Part shown: positions 31,261 to 39,529 of the stretch, piece after piece | How positions within the stretch are numbered: the stretch's first letter is position 1 | Layout: each line of letters starts with the position of its first letter | NCBI RefSeq assembly: GCF_004345365.1 | Contig: NZ_SLVF01000003.1 | Coordinates: 620,001 to 684,000, forward strand | Origin: Kribbella sp. VKM Ac-2568 | Lineage (GTDB): Bacteria; Actinomycetota; Actinomycetes; Propionibacteriales; Kribbellaceae | Direction of reading: 5' to 3' | Length of the DNA stretch: 64,000 nucleotides | Notes under the pieces: generated by a model | Database searches by the model: none | Seen by the model: only the letters and a program-made list of their open reading frames with translations | What the model was told of the DNA's origin: nothing | Position numbers and translations under genes: made by a program

Positions 31261-33294
31261 GTGAGGTTAAAGGGTCCTGCTGTGCTGGCTACTGTCGTCG
31301 CCGTGATCGGGGGCGTCGCGGCCGGGGCGGCAGCCGATGCGGCCGACCTCCAGACCGTGTCGTACCGCGGCTACGAGGTGACTGTCCCGGCGGGCTGGCC
31401 GGTGATCGACCTGGCCAAGGACCCGACGGCCTGCGTGCGATTCGACCGCCCGGCGGTGTACCTGGGCCGCAGTACGGCGCAGGCTGACTGCCCGGCGCAC
31501 CAGGTCGGCCGGAGCGAGGGGCTCGTGCTCGAGCCCCTCACCACCGCCGCCCGGTCGGCCGACGGCGAGATCCAGGTCGCGGTCAAGGACGCCGCGGTGC
31601 TGGCGACCGCGTACTACGGTCCCGGCGCGGAGCAGGCCGCTCGGAAGGTGCTCGCCACTGGACGAGTGACCGCCAAGACCACGAGCAGCCAGGGCACCCA
31701 GCGGGCACAGGCGGCCGCGCCGTCGATCATTGCCACCGGCACCATCGCGTCTCCCGGCTTCGACGCCTGCGCTGCGCCGAGCCAGGCCGCAATGGACGCG
31801 TGGTTGTCCCCGGCATCGCCTTACCGTGCCGTCGGCATCTACATCAGCGGCGGGCTGCGCGCCTGCGGCCAGCCGAACCTGACCGCCGGCTGGGTCGCTG
31901 CCAACCACGCCAAGGGCTGGCAGTTCCTGCTGATCGACGTCGGCATGCAGGCACCGTGCACCACCTTCAGCAGCAAGATGTCGACCGTCCCCGCGACGGC
32001 CTTGGCGCAGGGCAAGGCGGCGGCCGCCAACGCGGTCGCCCAGGCGCAGGCACTCGGCTTCGCGCAGCGCAGCGCGATCTACAGCGACATCGAGGCCTAT
32101 CCTTCGACGACTGCCTGCAAGGCCTCGGTGCTGTCCTACGTCAGCGGCTGGACGCAGGAGCTCAACACTCGCGGCTACGTCGGCGGCGTGTACGTCGCGG
32201 CCGGGTCGGGTGGGGTCGACCTGTCCAGCGCCTACGCCAGTACTGCGTACACGCGGCCGGACAACCTCTGGTTCGCCCACTGGGGTTCGACGCCGGCCGG
32301 CACCAGCCGATTCATCCCGGCCACCTACTGGAACATGCACCAGCGCGTGCACCAGAACGTGGGCAACGTGACCGAGACCCACGGTGGCGTGACCATGAAC
32401 ATCGACGGCAACGCGCTGAACCTGACCGCGCCGCCTCCTGCCGTCACCGGCTTCGACGCCACCGGCAGCAACACCACCGCCACACTGCGGTGGACGGTCC
32501 CCATCGGCACCAAGGTCAGCCAGATCCTGGTCCGCCGCAACACCGGCACGACCCCGCCGGCGCTCCCGACATCCGGCACGACGGTCTACACCGGCACCGC
32601 CAGTACTGCCTACGTCACCGGCCTGGCGAACGGCGCCAGCTACACCTTCCGGACCTGGATCAAGGACAACTACGGCAAGTACGGCCCCGGGGCTGACACC
32701 TACCTCGCCGGCACGAAGGTCTCGATCGCGACCACCGCCTCGGTGCTCATCTACACCGGCTCTGCGACACTGTCCACCAAGGTCACTCGGACGGACACCG
32801 GTGCCGCGGTGGCCGGCGTACCGGTGACGCTGTACTCGAAGGCGAAGAATTCCACGCGCTGGACGACGGTCGGGACGACCACCTCGTCGGCGACGGGTGA
32901 CGTGACCCGGGTGGTGAAGCCCGCCGTCTCCACCAGTTACATGTGGGGCTACAACGGCTCGGGGGATCTGCTCGGCTCCCGGAGTGCCGCGGTGATGGTC
33001 GAGGTCCGCCCGGCGATGTCGGCGTACCTCAGCCCGGCGGCGATCAGGCTGGGCGCGACCACCTCGTTCTACGGGTACCTGAACCCGCCGCACACGGGGA
33101 TGAGCGTCTACCTCCAGCGGCGCTCCGGTACCAGCTGGCTGAACGTCGCCAACGTCAAGCTGTCCACCAACGGCAGGTACGCCTTCGGCATCAAGCCCAC
33201 CACCCGCGGCACCTACACCTACCGCGTCGTCTGGTACGCCGACGCCGACCACCAGGGCACCCAGACCGTCTCGAAGGTCCTCACCGTCAGCTGA
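31261..33294 (+). CDS. Secreted DUF1906 (glycoside-hydrolase-like) protein with Ig-like/FnIII repeats
   Basis: 677 aa. Signal peptide at 1-28. Residues ~155-395 are a DUF1906/Rv2525c-like TIM-barrel domain (GFDACAAPSQAAMDAWLS, YISGG, FLLIDVG, YSDIEAY, VAAGSGG, FAHWGS). Residues ~400-480 look like fibronectin III, and ~490-677 hold two bacterial Ig-like domains. Rv2525c-type proteins are secreted and thought to act on cell-wall glycan. GAGGAG five bases before GTG 31261 fixes the start. Single gene, ending in a strong terminator. Confidence 0.82.
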   Translation: MRLKGPAVLATVVAVIGGVAAGAAADAADLQTVSYRGYEVTVPAGWPVIDLAKDPTACVRFDRPAVYLGRSTAQADCPAHQVGRSEGLVLEPLTTAARSADGEIQVAVKDAAVLATAYYGPGAEQAARKVLATGRVTAKTTSSQGTQRAQAAAPSIIATGTIASPGFDACAAPSQAAMDAWLSPASPYRAVGIYISGGLRACGQPNLTAGWVAANHAKGWQFLLIDVGMQAPCTTFSSKMSTVPATALAQGKAAAANAVAQAQALGFAQRSAIYSDIEAYPSTTACKASVLSYVSGWTQELNTRGYVGGVYVAAGSGGVDLSSAYASTAYTRPDNLWFAHWGSTPAGTSRFIPATYWNMHQRVHQNVGNVTETHGGVTMNIDGNALNLTAPPPAVTGFDATGSNTTATLRWTVPIGTKVSQILVRRNTGTTPPALPTSGTTVYTGTASTAYVTGLANGASYTFRTWIKDNYGKYGPGADTYLAGTKVSIATTASVLIYTGSATLSTKVTRTDTGAAVAGVPVTLYSKAKNSTRWTTVGTTTSSATGDVTRVVKPAVSTSYMWGYNGSGDLLGSRSAAVMVEVRPAMSAYLSPAAIRLGATTSFYGYLNPPHTGMSVYLQRRSGTSWLNVANVKLSTNGRYAFGIKPTTRGTYTYRVVWYADADHQGTQTVSKVLTVS

Positions 33295-33309
33295 CCCGCT
33301 CGTACGTCC

Positions 33310-33345
33310 GTCGAGCCCCCTCCAGTCGGTGGAGCGGGGCTCGAC
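33310..33345 (+). terminator. Terminator hairpin after the DUF1906 gene
   Basis: GTCGAGCCCC and GGGGCTCGAC, extended inward by CTCCA/TGGAG, give a stem of about 15 bp starting 15 bases after the stop codon. Confidence 0.8.
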
Positions 33346-33429
33346 GGCGTTTCGTGCGGCGTGGAACGTCTGACTTCTCTCGCGGAGCGATGACGGCCGC
33401 CGCTTCAGTTATCCCCGGTGACCGATGAT

Positions 33430-33540
33430 CCGGATGAGGGCCCGAGTGGCTGGACGGCGGCCTGCGGCGACCGCAGGTGTGAGGTCCGAATCCCCTTAAG
33501 CCACGGAAGCTCACCGTCCGTGGCGGCAGGCGTATTCTCG
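33430..33540 (+). ncRNA. Structured leader of the GGDEF gene (possible riboswitch, unassigned)
   Basis: Within the 407-bp gap before the diguanylate cyclase, CCTGCGG-CGA-CCGCAGG (33461-33477) and CCACGGA...TCCGTGG (33501-33523) form two stable hairpins. An alternative GTGGCT/AGCCAC helix (33447/33498) competes with the second. The linker GAGGTCCGAATCCCC is of riboswitch or tRNA-T-arm style. I cannot match it to a known family; no protein is encoded here. Confidence 0.3.
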
Positions 33541-33701
33541 TCACTGACAGCAGGGGTTACGACTTCCGTCCGGCGTATCGGTCGACCTCGGCGTGTCGGA
33601 GAACGTTGTCCGGCTGGCTCGATCTGTCACTCTGTAAAGGGACCCTCACCACGGCGGGGCCCCGTGAGGCCGCCGATCGCCGTGACGCCGGAGAGACACA
33701 C

Positions 33702-35141
33702 GTGCAGAACGAGCCCACCGTGCGGATGACGGCAGTTCGCCGTCTCTACGAGGTGAGCGCCCGGATGGGCGCCGGGCGGAGCCTGGGCGAAACCCTGCAG
33801 GCGGTGGTGGACGGAGTCGTCACCGGCCTGGGCTTCGGCATCGCCGTGCTGAACCTGCGCCACCCCGACGGGAAGTTCGAGGTGATCGCCGTCGCGGGGT
33901 CGCCCGAAGCCCGGGAGGCCCTGCTCGGCACCGTCAGCGCCGCCGACATCTTCGACGCCGAGTTCGAGATCGCGGACAAGTGGGGCGGGCTCCGGTTCGT
34001 CCCGCACGAGCGATTGCCCGAGGGCGAGGTGATCGGCTGGGTGCCGGAGATCCCGGTCTCGGAGGATCCCGCCGCCTGGCATCCGCTGGACGCGTTGTTC
34101 GCGCCGCTGTACTCCCCGAACGGCGAGCTCGTCGGCATGCTCGCGGTAGACCTGCCGGAGGACCAGCGCCGCCCGGGGCCGATCCACCGCGAACTGCTGG
34201 AGATCTTCGCGACCCAGGCGGGACTGGCGATCGACAAGGCCCGGCTGACGGACCAGCTGCTCGCCGAGAAGGCCCGGCTGGAGGCCAGCGAGACCACCTT
34301 CCGGCTCGTCTTCGAGGGCGCCGGCAACGGGATGGCGACGATTGCCTTCGACGGCCCGGAGGCCGGTCGCGTACTGCGGGTCAACGACGCCTTCTGCCGG
34401 ATCACCGGGTACACCCCCGGCCAGTTGGTCGGCACCACCTTCGTGGACTACCTGCGCGACGAGGACTCGAACCAGACCGAGCGCGAGATCGAGCACCTCA
34501 GCACCGGCAAGGGCCCGTACCGGTTCGAGCGGACCTTCCGGCGGACCGACGGGAACGACATCTGGCTGGGCGGCACCGCCGCGATCGTTGACCAGGGCAA
34601 GGATCAGCCGCGGATCATCCTGATCCAGATCGACGACGTGACCGCGCGCAAGGACGAGGAGCGCGAGCTGCGGCACCACGCCGCGCACGACCCGCTCACC
34701 GGCCTGCCCAACCGGCGGCTGCTGCAGCACCACTTCACCTCGGCGCTGCAGAGATCACGGCAGACCGGGCGGCGCGGGGCGCTGCTGTTCTGCGACCTGA
34801 ACCACTTCAAGCAGGTCAACGACAAGTACGGGCACGAGGCCGGCGACAAGGCGCTCCGCGAGATCGCCGACCGCCTGCTCACCGAGGTCCGGCACGGCGA
34901 CACCGTGGCGCGACTGGGCGGCGACGAGTTCGCGATCCTGGCCGAGGACATCGACGGCGACGCCCTCGACATGCTGACGAACCGCCTCGAGGAGGCGATC
35001 AGCCGCCCGCTCGAGGGCGTCGACGTCGCGGTCACCGCCAGCATCGGCACCGCCATCGTCAGCCCCTACGCCTCCGACCTCAACGAACTCCTCCGCACCG
35101 CCGACAACGCCATGTACGAAGCAAAACGCCACCGCCGCTGA
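33702..35141 (+). CDS. GAF-PAS-GGDEF diguanylate cyclase
   Basis: About 479 aa, cytoplasmic. Residues ~8-185 are a GAF domain, ~195-320 a PAS domain (FEGAGNGMATIAF, NDAFCRITGYTPGQLVG) and ~325-479 a GGDEF domain. The active site is intact (RLGGDEFAIL), with a product-inhibition I-site RHGD five residues before it. It should make c-di-GMP under control of the two sensors. There is no EAL domain. GTG 33702 follows GGAGAG. Confidence 0.93.
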   Translation: MQNEPTVRMTAVRRLYEVSARMGAGRSLGETLQAVVDGVVTGLGFGIAVLNLRHPDGKFEVIAVAGSPEAREALLGTVSAADIFDAEFEIADKWGGLRFVPHERLPEGEVIGWVPEIPVSEDPAAWHPLDALFAPLYSPNGELVGMLAVDLPEDQRRPGPIHRELLEIFATQAGLAIDKARLTDQLLAEKARLEASETTFRLVFEGAGNGMATIAFDGPEAGRVLRVNDAFCRITGYTPGQLVGTTFVDYLRDEDSNQTEREIEHLSTGKGPYRFERTFRRTDGNDIWLGGTAAIVDQGKDQPRIILIQIDDVTARKDEERELRHHAAHDPLTGLPNRRLLQHHFTSALQRSRQTGRRGALLFCDLNHFKQVNDKYGHEAGDKALREIADRLLTEVRHGDTVARLGGDEFAILAEDIDGDALDMLTNRLEEAISRPLEGVDVAVTASIGTAIVSPYASDLNELLRTADNAMYEAKRHRR

Positions 35142-35183
35142 CAACGAGGCGGCGCGGGAGACGTGGGCCCCGGCCGTCGGCGG

Positions 35184-35654
35184 CTACTTGTCGCGACGGG
35201 GTTTGCGGGGGCGGCGAGGGTTGTTGGGGTTGGGGCGGGGCTTGCTGTGGCGATCGTCGTCCCAGGTCTTGAGGCGGAGGATGCAGAACTGGTTGTAGCG
35301 CTCGATCGAGGCGAGCTGGCCGACTCCGTAGAACGCGAAGATCGGGGTCCAGCGGGCCTTGCCGATGGCCGACTGCCAGCGGACCGCCGGGAAGTCGGTG
35401 ATCCGGATGATCCGGTCCCTGGGGATCCGCCGGCTCCGCACCAAGCCGCGGACCTCGATCCCCTCAGCTCCGTACCGCACGCCCATCCGGAAGCTCCTGA
35501 GCGCCAGGAAAGCGCTCAGCGCCACGACCAGAGCGGCGATCCCGAGGATCAGCGGCTCCGGCCCCTGGGTGTCGATCAGGTAGCCGACGACGACTCCACC
35601 CAGCGCCAGCCAGAACAGCACCTGCGCGATCCGGCTGATCAGTTGCTGGCTCAT
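35184..35654 (-). CDS. Small membrane protein with PH-like domain
   Basis: 156 aa. Two transmembrane helices (~8-60) are followed by a beta-rich PH-like region (GVRYGAEGIEVRGLVRSRRIPRDRI, DFPAVRWQ) as in bacterial PH (DUF2581-type) proteins. The C-terminus is a Lys/Arg/Pro/Asn-rich basic tail. ATG 35654 begins directly before the first helix. Function unknown; it resembles the 62285-62743 gene in layout. Confidence 0.7.
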   Translation of the reverse strand: MSQQLISRIAQVLFWLALGGVVVGYLIDTQGPEPLILGIAALVVALSAFLALRSFRMGVRYGAEGIEVRGLVRSRRIPRDRIIRITDFPAVRWQSAIGKARWTPIFAFYGVGQLASIERYNQFCILRLKTWDDDRHSKPRPNPNNPRRPRKPRRDK

Positions 35655-35764
35655 CTCGTTCCCAGGTCGTTCCACGGGTCCGACTAGATCACGGCCGGCC
35701 CGGTTCGGCGTACCGGGGGAGAAAGGAAGTGCGGTCAACGTCACGGCTGGGAGAGGGTGGTGCG

Positions 35765-36493
35765 GTGGACGAGCAACCGCTGCCGGGTGGATTCGTGACC
35801 GTGGTGATCCGCAAGGGCGACACCGTACGGCGCGAGCCGGCCGCGCGGGCCGCCTTCGTGCACGACCTGCTCCGGGCCCTCGACGAGTGGCCCGGCGCCC
35901 CGCGGTTCCTCGGGATCGACGACGAGGGCCGGGAGATCCTCAGCTTCATCGACGGGTACGTCGCCTGGCAGGAGCCGCACAAGCCCGCGATCTCCACCGA
36001 CCCGGTACTGCGCTCCGTCGGCCGCCTGGTCCGCGAGTTCCACGACCTCACCGCCGGTACTGCGCTGGCGGGCGACCAGGAGGTCGTCTGCCACAACGAC
36101 CTCTCCCCGAAGAACACCGTGTACTCCGCGGACGGCGCCGAGGCGATTGCCTTCATCGACTGGGACATCGCCGCCCCTGGCCGCCGCATCCACGACATCG
36201 CCTTCATCTGCTGGCAGTACTCCACTCCCGGCAGCCCGGCCCACGTCGCCACCCAATGGCGCGCCCTGCTCGACGCCTACGGCCCGGCCGACACGTCAGA
36301 CCTGATCGACACGATCCTCTGGTGGCAACACCGCACCTGGACCGGGATCGAGACCGAGGCGGCCGAGGGCAACCCGGCAAAGGCCCGCCTTGTCGCCCTG
36401 GACATCCCAGCCCAGCTCCGCCAGACCGAGGAGTGGACCCGCACCAACTCCGCAGTACTAGCTGCCGAGCTGCGTCAGGGCGGTGTCGGTTAG
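35765..36493 (+). CDS. Aminoglycoside phosphotransferase/choline-kinase-like (APH family)
   Basis: 242 aa. The kinase-like core has the catalytic loop VCHNDLSPKN (Asp ~109) and the metal motif FIDWDIA (Asp ~128-130), so it is probably an active small-molecule kinase. The N-terminal lobe is short and lacks an obvious glycine loop. GTG 35765 lies about nine bases after GAGAGGG. Substrate unknown. Its 3' end overlaps the convergent GNAT gene by 36 bp. Confidence 0.85.
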   Translation: MDEQPLPGGFVTVVIRKGDTVRREPAARAAFVHDLLRALDEWPGAPRFLGIDDEGREILSFIDGYVAWQEPHKPAISTDPVLRSVGRLVREFHDLTAGTALAGDQEVVCHNDLSPKNTVYSADGAEAIAFIDWDIAAPGRRIHDIAFICWQYSTPGSPAHVATQWRALLDAYGPADTSDLIDTILWWQHRTWTGIETEAAEGNPAKARLVALDIPAQLRQTEEWTRTNSAVLAAELRQGGVG

Positions 36494-36940
36494 GCGGAAG
36501 GTGGTCCACTCGTCCTGGGGCAGAGCGCCGAGGGACTTGTAGAAGTCGATGGCGGGCGTGTTCCAGTCGAGGACGGACCACTCGAGGCGTTCGTAGCCGT
36601 TGCTGACGCACTCCTGGGCGAGAGCGATGAGGAGGGCTTTGCCGAGGCCGGAACCCCGTTGCTCCGGGCGGACGAAGAGGTCCTCCAGATAGATGCCGTG
36701 CACGCCGCGCCAGGTGGAGAAGTTCAGGAACCACAGCGCGCAGCCGACCACCTCGCCACCGGTCTCCGCGACATGGCAGAAGACGGCCGGCTTGTCGCCG
36801 AACAAGGCCCCCTGCAACTGCTCCGCGGTCAACCGGCACTCCTGCGGCGCCCGCTCGTACTCCGCCAGCCCGTAGACCAGGTCGACGATCGCCGGTACGT
36901 CGTCCGGCCGGGCCCGGCGGATCCGCTCATCGTTCTGCAT
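36458..36940 (-). CDS. GNAT-family N-acetyltransferase (SSAT/diamine acetyltransferase-like)
   Basis: 160 aa. Shows the spermidine/spermine-acetyltransferase layout: FSTWRGVHGIYLEDLFVRPE, then RGSGLGKALL (acetyl-CoA loop) and the LEWSVLDWNTPAIDFYKSLGA segment with the conserved Trp-Asn. Polyamine or amino-acid amine acetylation is likely. The start region abuts an alkaline phosphatase remnant on the other strand. Confidence 0.88.
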   Translation of the reverse strand: MQNDERIRRARPDDVPAIVDLVYGLAEYERAPQECRLTAEQLQGALFGDKPAVFCHVAETGGEVVGCALWFLNFSTWRGVHGIYLEDLFVRPEQRGSGLGKALLIALAQECVSNGYERLEWSVLDWNTPAIDFYKSLGALPQDEWTTFRLTDTALTQLGS

Positions 36941-36956
36941 GCGCCCCATCCTGCCG

Positions 36957-37106
36957 TGTCGCGGCTACGTCCGGGTGACCGTCGACCAGCACCGCTGGCG
37001 CTCGGACTTCCGGGTCGTTCCGTTCGTGAGCCAGCCGGATGCGCCGATCAGCACCCGAGCGACCTACGTGGTCGAGGACCGCAACCCGCACGTGCACCTC
37101 GCCTGA
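36957..37106 (+). pseudogene. C-terminal remnant of PhoD-type alkaline phosphatase
   Basis: A plus-strand frame encodes CRGYVRVTVDQHRWRSDFRV, continues STRATYVVEDRNPHVHLA and ends at TGA 37104-37106. This is the standard C-terminal strand pair of actinobacterial PhoD phosphatases (GYVRVTVDxxxWRSDFRVVPxV...VVED). Only ~49 codons survive; the body is gone and the acetyltransferase gene now occupies the adjoining sequence. Confidence 0.6.
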
Positions 37107-37196
37107 GCCTCCCCGGAAGCATTCATCGTCAACAGCACTGACTCTTAGTGTTTTTTCCTGTTGGAATACTGATTCGCGCCGCGCAACGCTAGACGC

Positions 37197-38072
37197 ATGG
37201 CATCTGAAACGAACAAGACCCGCCGGATCGGCGATGTCGAGGTCAGCGCGATCGGGCTCGGCGGTATGCCGATGTCGATCGAGGGCCGGCCCGACGAGGA
37301 CCGGTCGATCGCGACCATCCACGCCGCGCTGGACGCCGGGATCACGCTGATCGACACGGCCGACGCGTACCACCTGACCGCGACCGACGACGGCCACAAC
37401 GAGACGCTGATCGCCAAGGCACTCGCCACGTACGGCGGCGACACGTCCGGCGTGCTGGTGGCGACCAAGGGCGGCCACCTCCGTCCGGGCGACGGCTCCT
37501 GGACGCTGAACGGCTCGCCCGACTACCTCAAGCAGGCGGCCGAGGCGTCCCTCAAGCGACTCGGGGTCGACGCGATCGGCCTCTACCAGTTCCACCGGCC
37601 GGACCCGAAGACGCCGTACGAGGAGTCGATCGGCGCGATCCGGGACCTGCTCGACGCGGGCAAGATCCGGATGGCCGGCATCTCGAACGCGAACCCGGAC
37701 CAGATCCGCCAGGCCAACGAGATCCTCGGCGGCCGGCTCGTCTCGGTCCAGAACCAGTTCTCGCCGGCCTTCCGGTCCAGCGAGCCCGAGCTGGAGCTGT
37801 GTGACGAGCTCGGCATCGCGTTCCTCCCGTGGTCCCCGCTCGGCGGCATCAGCAAGGCCGGCGACCTGGGCGACAAGCACCCTGCCTTCCACCGCATCGC
37901 CACCGAGCTCGGCATCAGCCCGCAGAAGCTCACGCTGGCCTGGATGCTGGCCAAGTCGCCGCACGTCATCCCGATCCCCGGTTCGAGCCGTCCCGAGACC
38001 ATCCGCGACTCCTACACCGCGATCGACGTGACACTGACCCCGGACCAGGTCGCCGCCCTCGACGCCGCCTGA
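37197..38072 (+). CDS. Aldo/keto reductase
   Basis: 291 aa TIM barrel using NADPH. The catalytic tetrad is visible as Asp and Tyr in DTADAYHL, Lys in ATKGG and His in QFHRPDP. Cofactor-binding region PIPGSSRPETI near the C-terminus. No obvious ribosome site precedes ATG 37197; the AT-rich stretch at 37141-37172 is the likely promoter and the mRNA may have a very short leader. Substrate unknown. Confidence 0.92.
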   Translation: MASETNKTRRIGDVEVSAIGLGGMPMSIEGRPDEDRSIATIHAALDAGITLIDTADAYHLTATDDGHNETLIAKALATYGGDTSGVLVATKGGHLRPGDGSWTLNGSPDYLKQAAEASLKRLGVDAIGLYQFHRPDPKTPYEESIGAIRDLLDAGKIRMAGISNANPDQIRQANEILGGRLVSVQNQFSPAFRSSEPELELCDELGIAFLPWSPLGGISKAGDLGDKHPAFHRIATELGISPQKLTLAWMLAKSPHVIPIPGSSRPETIRDSYTAIDVTLTPDQVAALDAA

Positions 38073-38085
38073 TCACCTCTGCCCC

Positions 38086-38128
38086 ACGCCCCGCAGTACC
38101 GGTGGAATAGGCCGGTACTGCGGGGCGT
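38086..38128. terminator. Perfect 17-bp terminator hairpin (CCGCAGTACCGG core)
   Basis: 38086-38102 pairs exactly with 38112-38128 around a 9-nt loop. It sits between the aldo/keto reductase stop and the TPR gene. Confidence 0.8.
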
Positions 38129-38169
38129 TACGGCTGCCGTTGTTCTTCAGCCGAGACGGAGGTTTGACC

Positions 38170-38514
38170 ATGGAAGACATGCGCGCATTGAGCTACGGCC
38201 TCGGCCAGCAGTACTTCGAGGAGCGGGACTACCGGGGCGCGATCCGGGCCCTGCTCCCCATCGTCGAGGAGACCCCGGACGACATCGGCACGCGGCTGCT
38301 CCTGGCCCGCGCCTACTTCCACTCCGCCCTCCTCAAGCCCGCCGAGGAGCACCTGGTCGAGATCCTCGACCGTGCGCCGACCGAGTCCTACGCCCACCTG
38401 CTGATGGCCCGCACCCTCGAACGCCTCTCCCGGGCCGACGAGGCCACCAAGCACCGCCGGATCGCCGCCGCCCTGACCGGCGACGAATCCCTCCTGGCCT
38501 CCCAGAGCCTCTGA
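38170..38514 (+). CDS. Tetratricopeptide-repeat protein
   Basis: 114 aa with about three TPR-like helix pairs (YGLGQQYFEERDYRGAIRAL, GTRLLLARAYFHSALLKPAE, AHLLMARTLERLSRADEATK). GGAGG eight bases before ATG 38170 supports the start. Probably a small scaffold protein; partner unknown. Confidence 0.82.
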   Translation: MEDMRALSYGLGQQYFEERDYRGAIRALLPIVEETPDDIGTRLLLARAYFHSALLKPAEEHLVEILDRAPTESYAHLLMARTLERLSRADEATKHRRIAAALTGDESLLASQSL

Positions 38515-38524
38515 GCCCAGTCCG

Positions 38525-39339
38525 TCAGTCCTGGCGACGGGCTCGTTGGGCGGCCTCCAGGTCGGCGACCGTTCCAGTGGGCGATCCGCGCGCCGAACAG
38601 CGGGCCGGAGGCAGCTGAACCGCCGACGCGGCCGTTGTTGACCAGGGTGATGTCGGTCCGCGCGTTCTCGAACGGCATCGCCCGGTGGGTGTCGAAGGTG
38701 CCTTCGGCCATCCGGCCGCGGCGCCAGACGTTGCCGGCCGACAGGCCCTCCAGGTTCAACCCGTGATGGAGGGCCCCGGTCGGCAGCGGGACGGTGAACT
38801 GCTCGATCTCGAAGCCGTCCACCAGATTGTCGTGTGATTGCATCCGGCAGGCGAAGCTGTGGTGCGCGGACCGGCCGCCGACCACGACATCGGTCAGCGT
38901 GACGGCCTTGGTGGTGGTGAAACCGAAGCCGAGATCGCAGTTCTCCACCCGGACGTCGTCGGCCCAGCAGTCGTGAACCGCCTGGAAACAAAGGCCGTTC
39001 GACCCTGGATGGCGGTTGTGGATCGTCATCGGCCGGAGCTCATTGCGGATCGTCAGCGACTCCACCCCGACGTCGTGCACCGTCGGCCCGATCTCCCGGA
39101 GCCGCGACGGCCAGGCCGGACGCAGGTCGTACCGCACCGGCTGGGCCAACCTCACCAATCGATCACCGAGCACAGCCTCGATCCGCACCGGCCACTGCAG
39201 GGTCGCGTACTGGATGTACTGACCACCCGACCCGGTCGTGAGCTGCGGCGCCTTCGTCGGCCAGTCGTACTCCCGCGTCCCGGCGACATCCCCGGCCAAG
39301 CAGGAGGCGGCGGCTGAGCTTGGGGTGGTTCTGTGGCAT
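38525..39339 (-). pseudogene. Degraded Tat-exported parallel-beta-helix protein (pectate-lyase-like)
   Basis: A good ribosome site (GAGGAG) and ATG 39339 begin a Tat signal (MPQNHPKLSRRLLLG), but the frame is lost. The conserved body, from about GTREYDWPTKAP to RIAHWNG with repeated right-handed-helix motifs (GLCFQAVHDCWADDVRVENC), lies in a second frame. The end (TVADLEAAQRARRQD, stop at 38525) lies in a third. Two frameshifts and a missing segment after the signal show the gene is dead. The family normally degrades or modifies polysaccharide. Confidence 0.75.
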
Positions 39340-39480
39340 GGGTGATGCTCCTCGGGACGGTGAGGTTTCGCGTGGCGGGACCTAGTTTCACCAGGTGGAC
39401 CGGGATCTGACAAGAGGTCGGGGCCGGTCGGCCGGTACGCGAGGATGGAATACCGCACCCCGGGTTGCCGTTGAGGAGGG

Positions 39481-39498
39481 CAAGATAGTTTAATCTTG
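39481..39498. promoter_or_regulatory. Inverted repeat CAAGAT-AGTTTA-ATCTTG
   Basis: Perfect 6-bp arms in an AT-rich stretch 32 bp upstream of the LLM oxidoreductase ATG; likely operator or promoter element of the two-gene operon. Confidence 0.45.
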
Positions 39499-39529
39499 AA
39501 TAGTCACTGAAAGAGACCAAGGAGCTCAG

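Noticed and set aside
31267..33252. 661-codon open frame antisense to the DUF1906 gene
   Set aside because: Composition is the mirror of a high-GC coding strand (V/R/G/H-rich), with no domain; the plus-strand gene has a signal peptide and recognised domains.
33430..33505. tRNA-like gene in the GGDEF leader
   Set aside because: D-arm- and T-arm-like pieces are visible, but the presumed anticodon loop lacks U33 and no acceptor stem forms.
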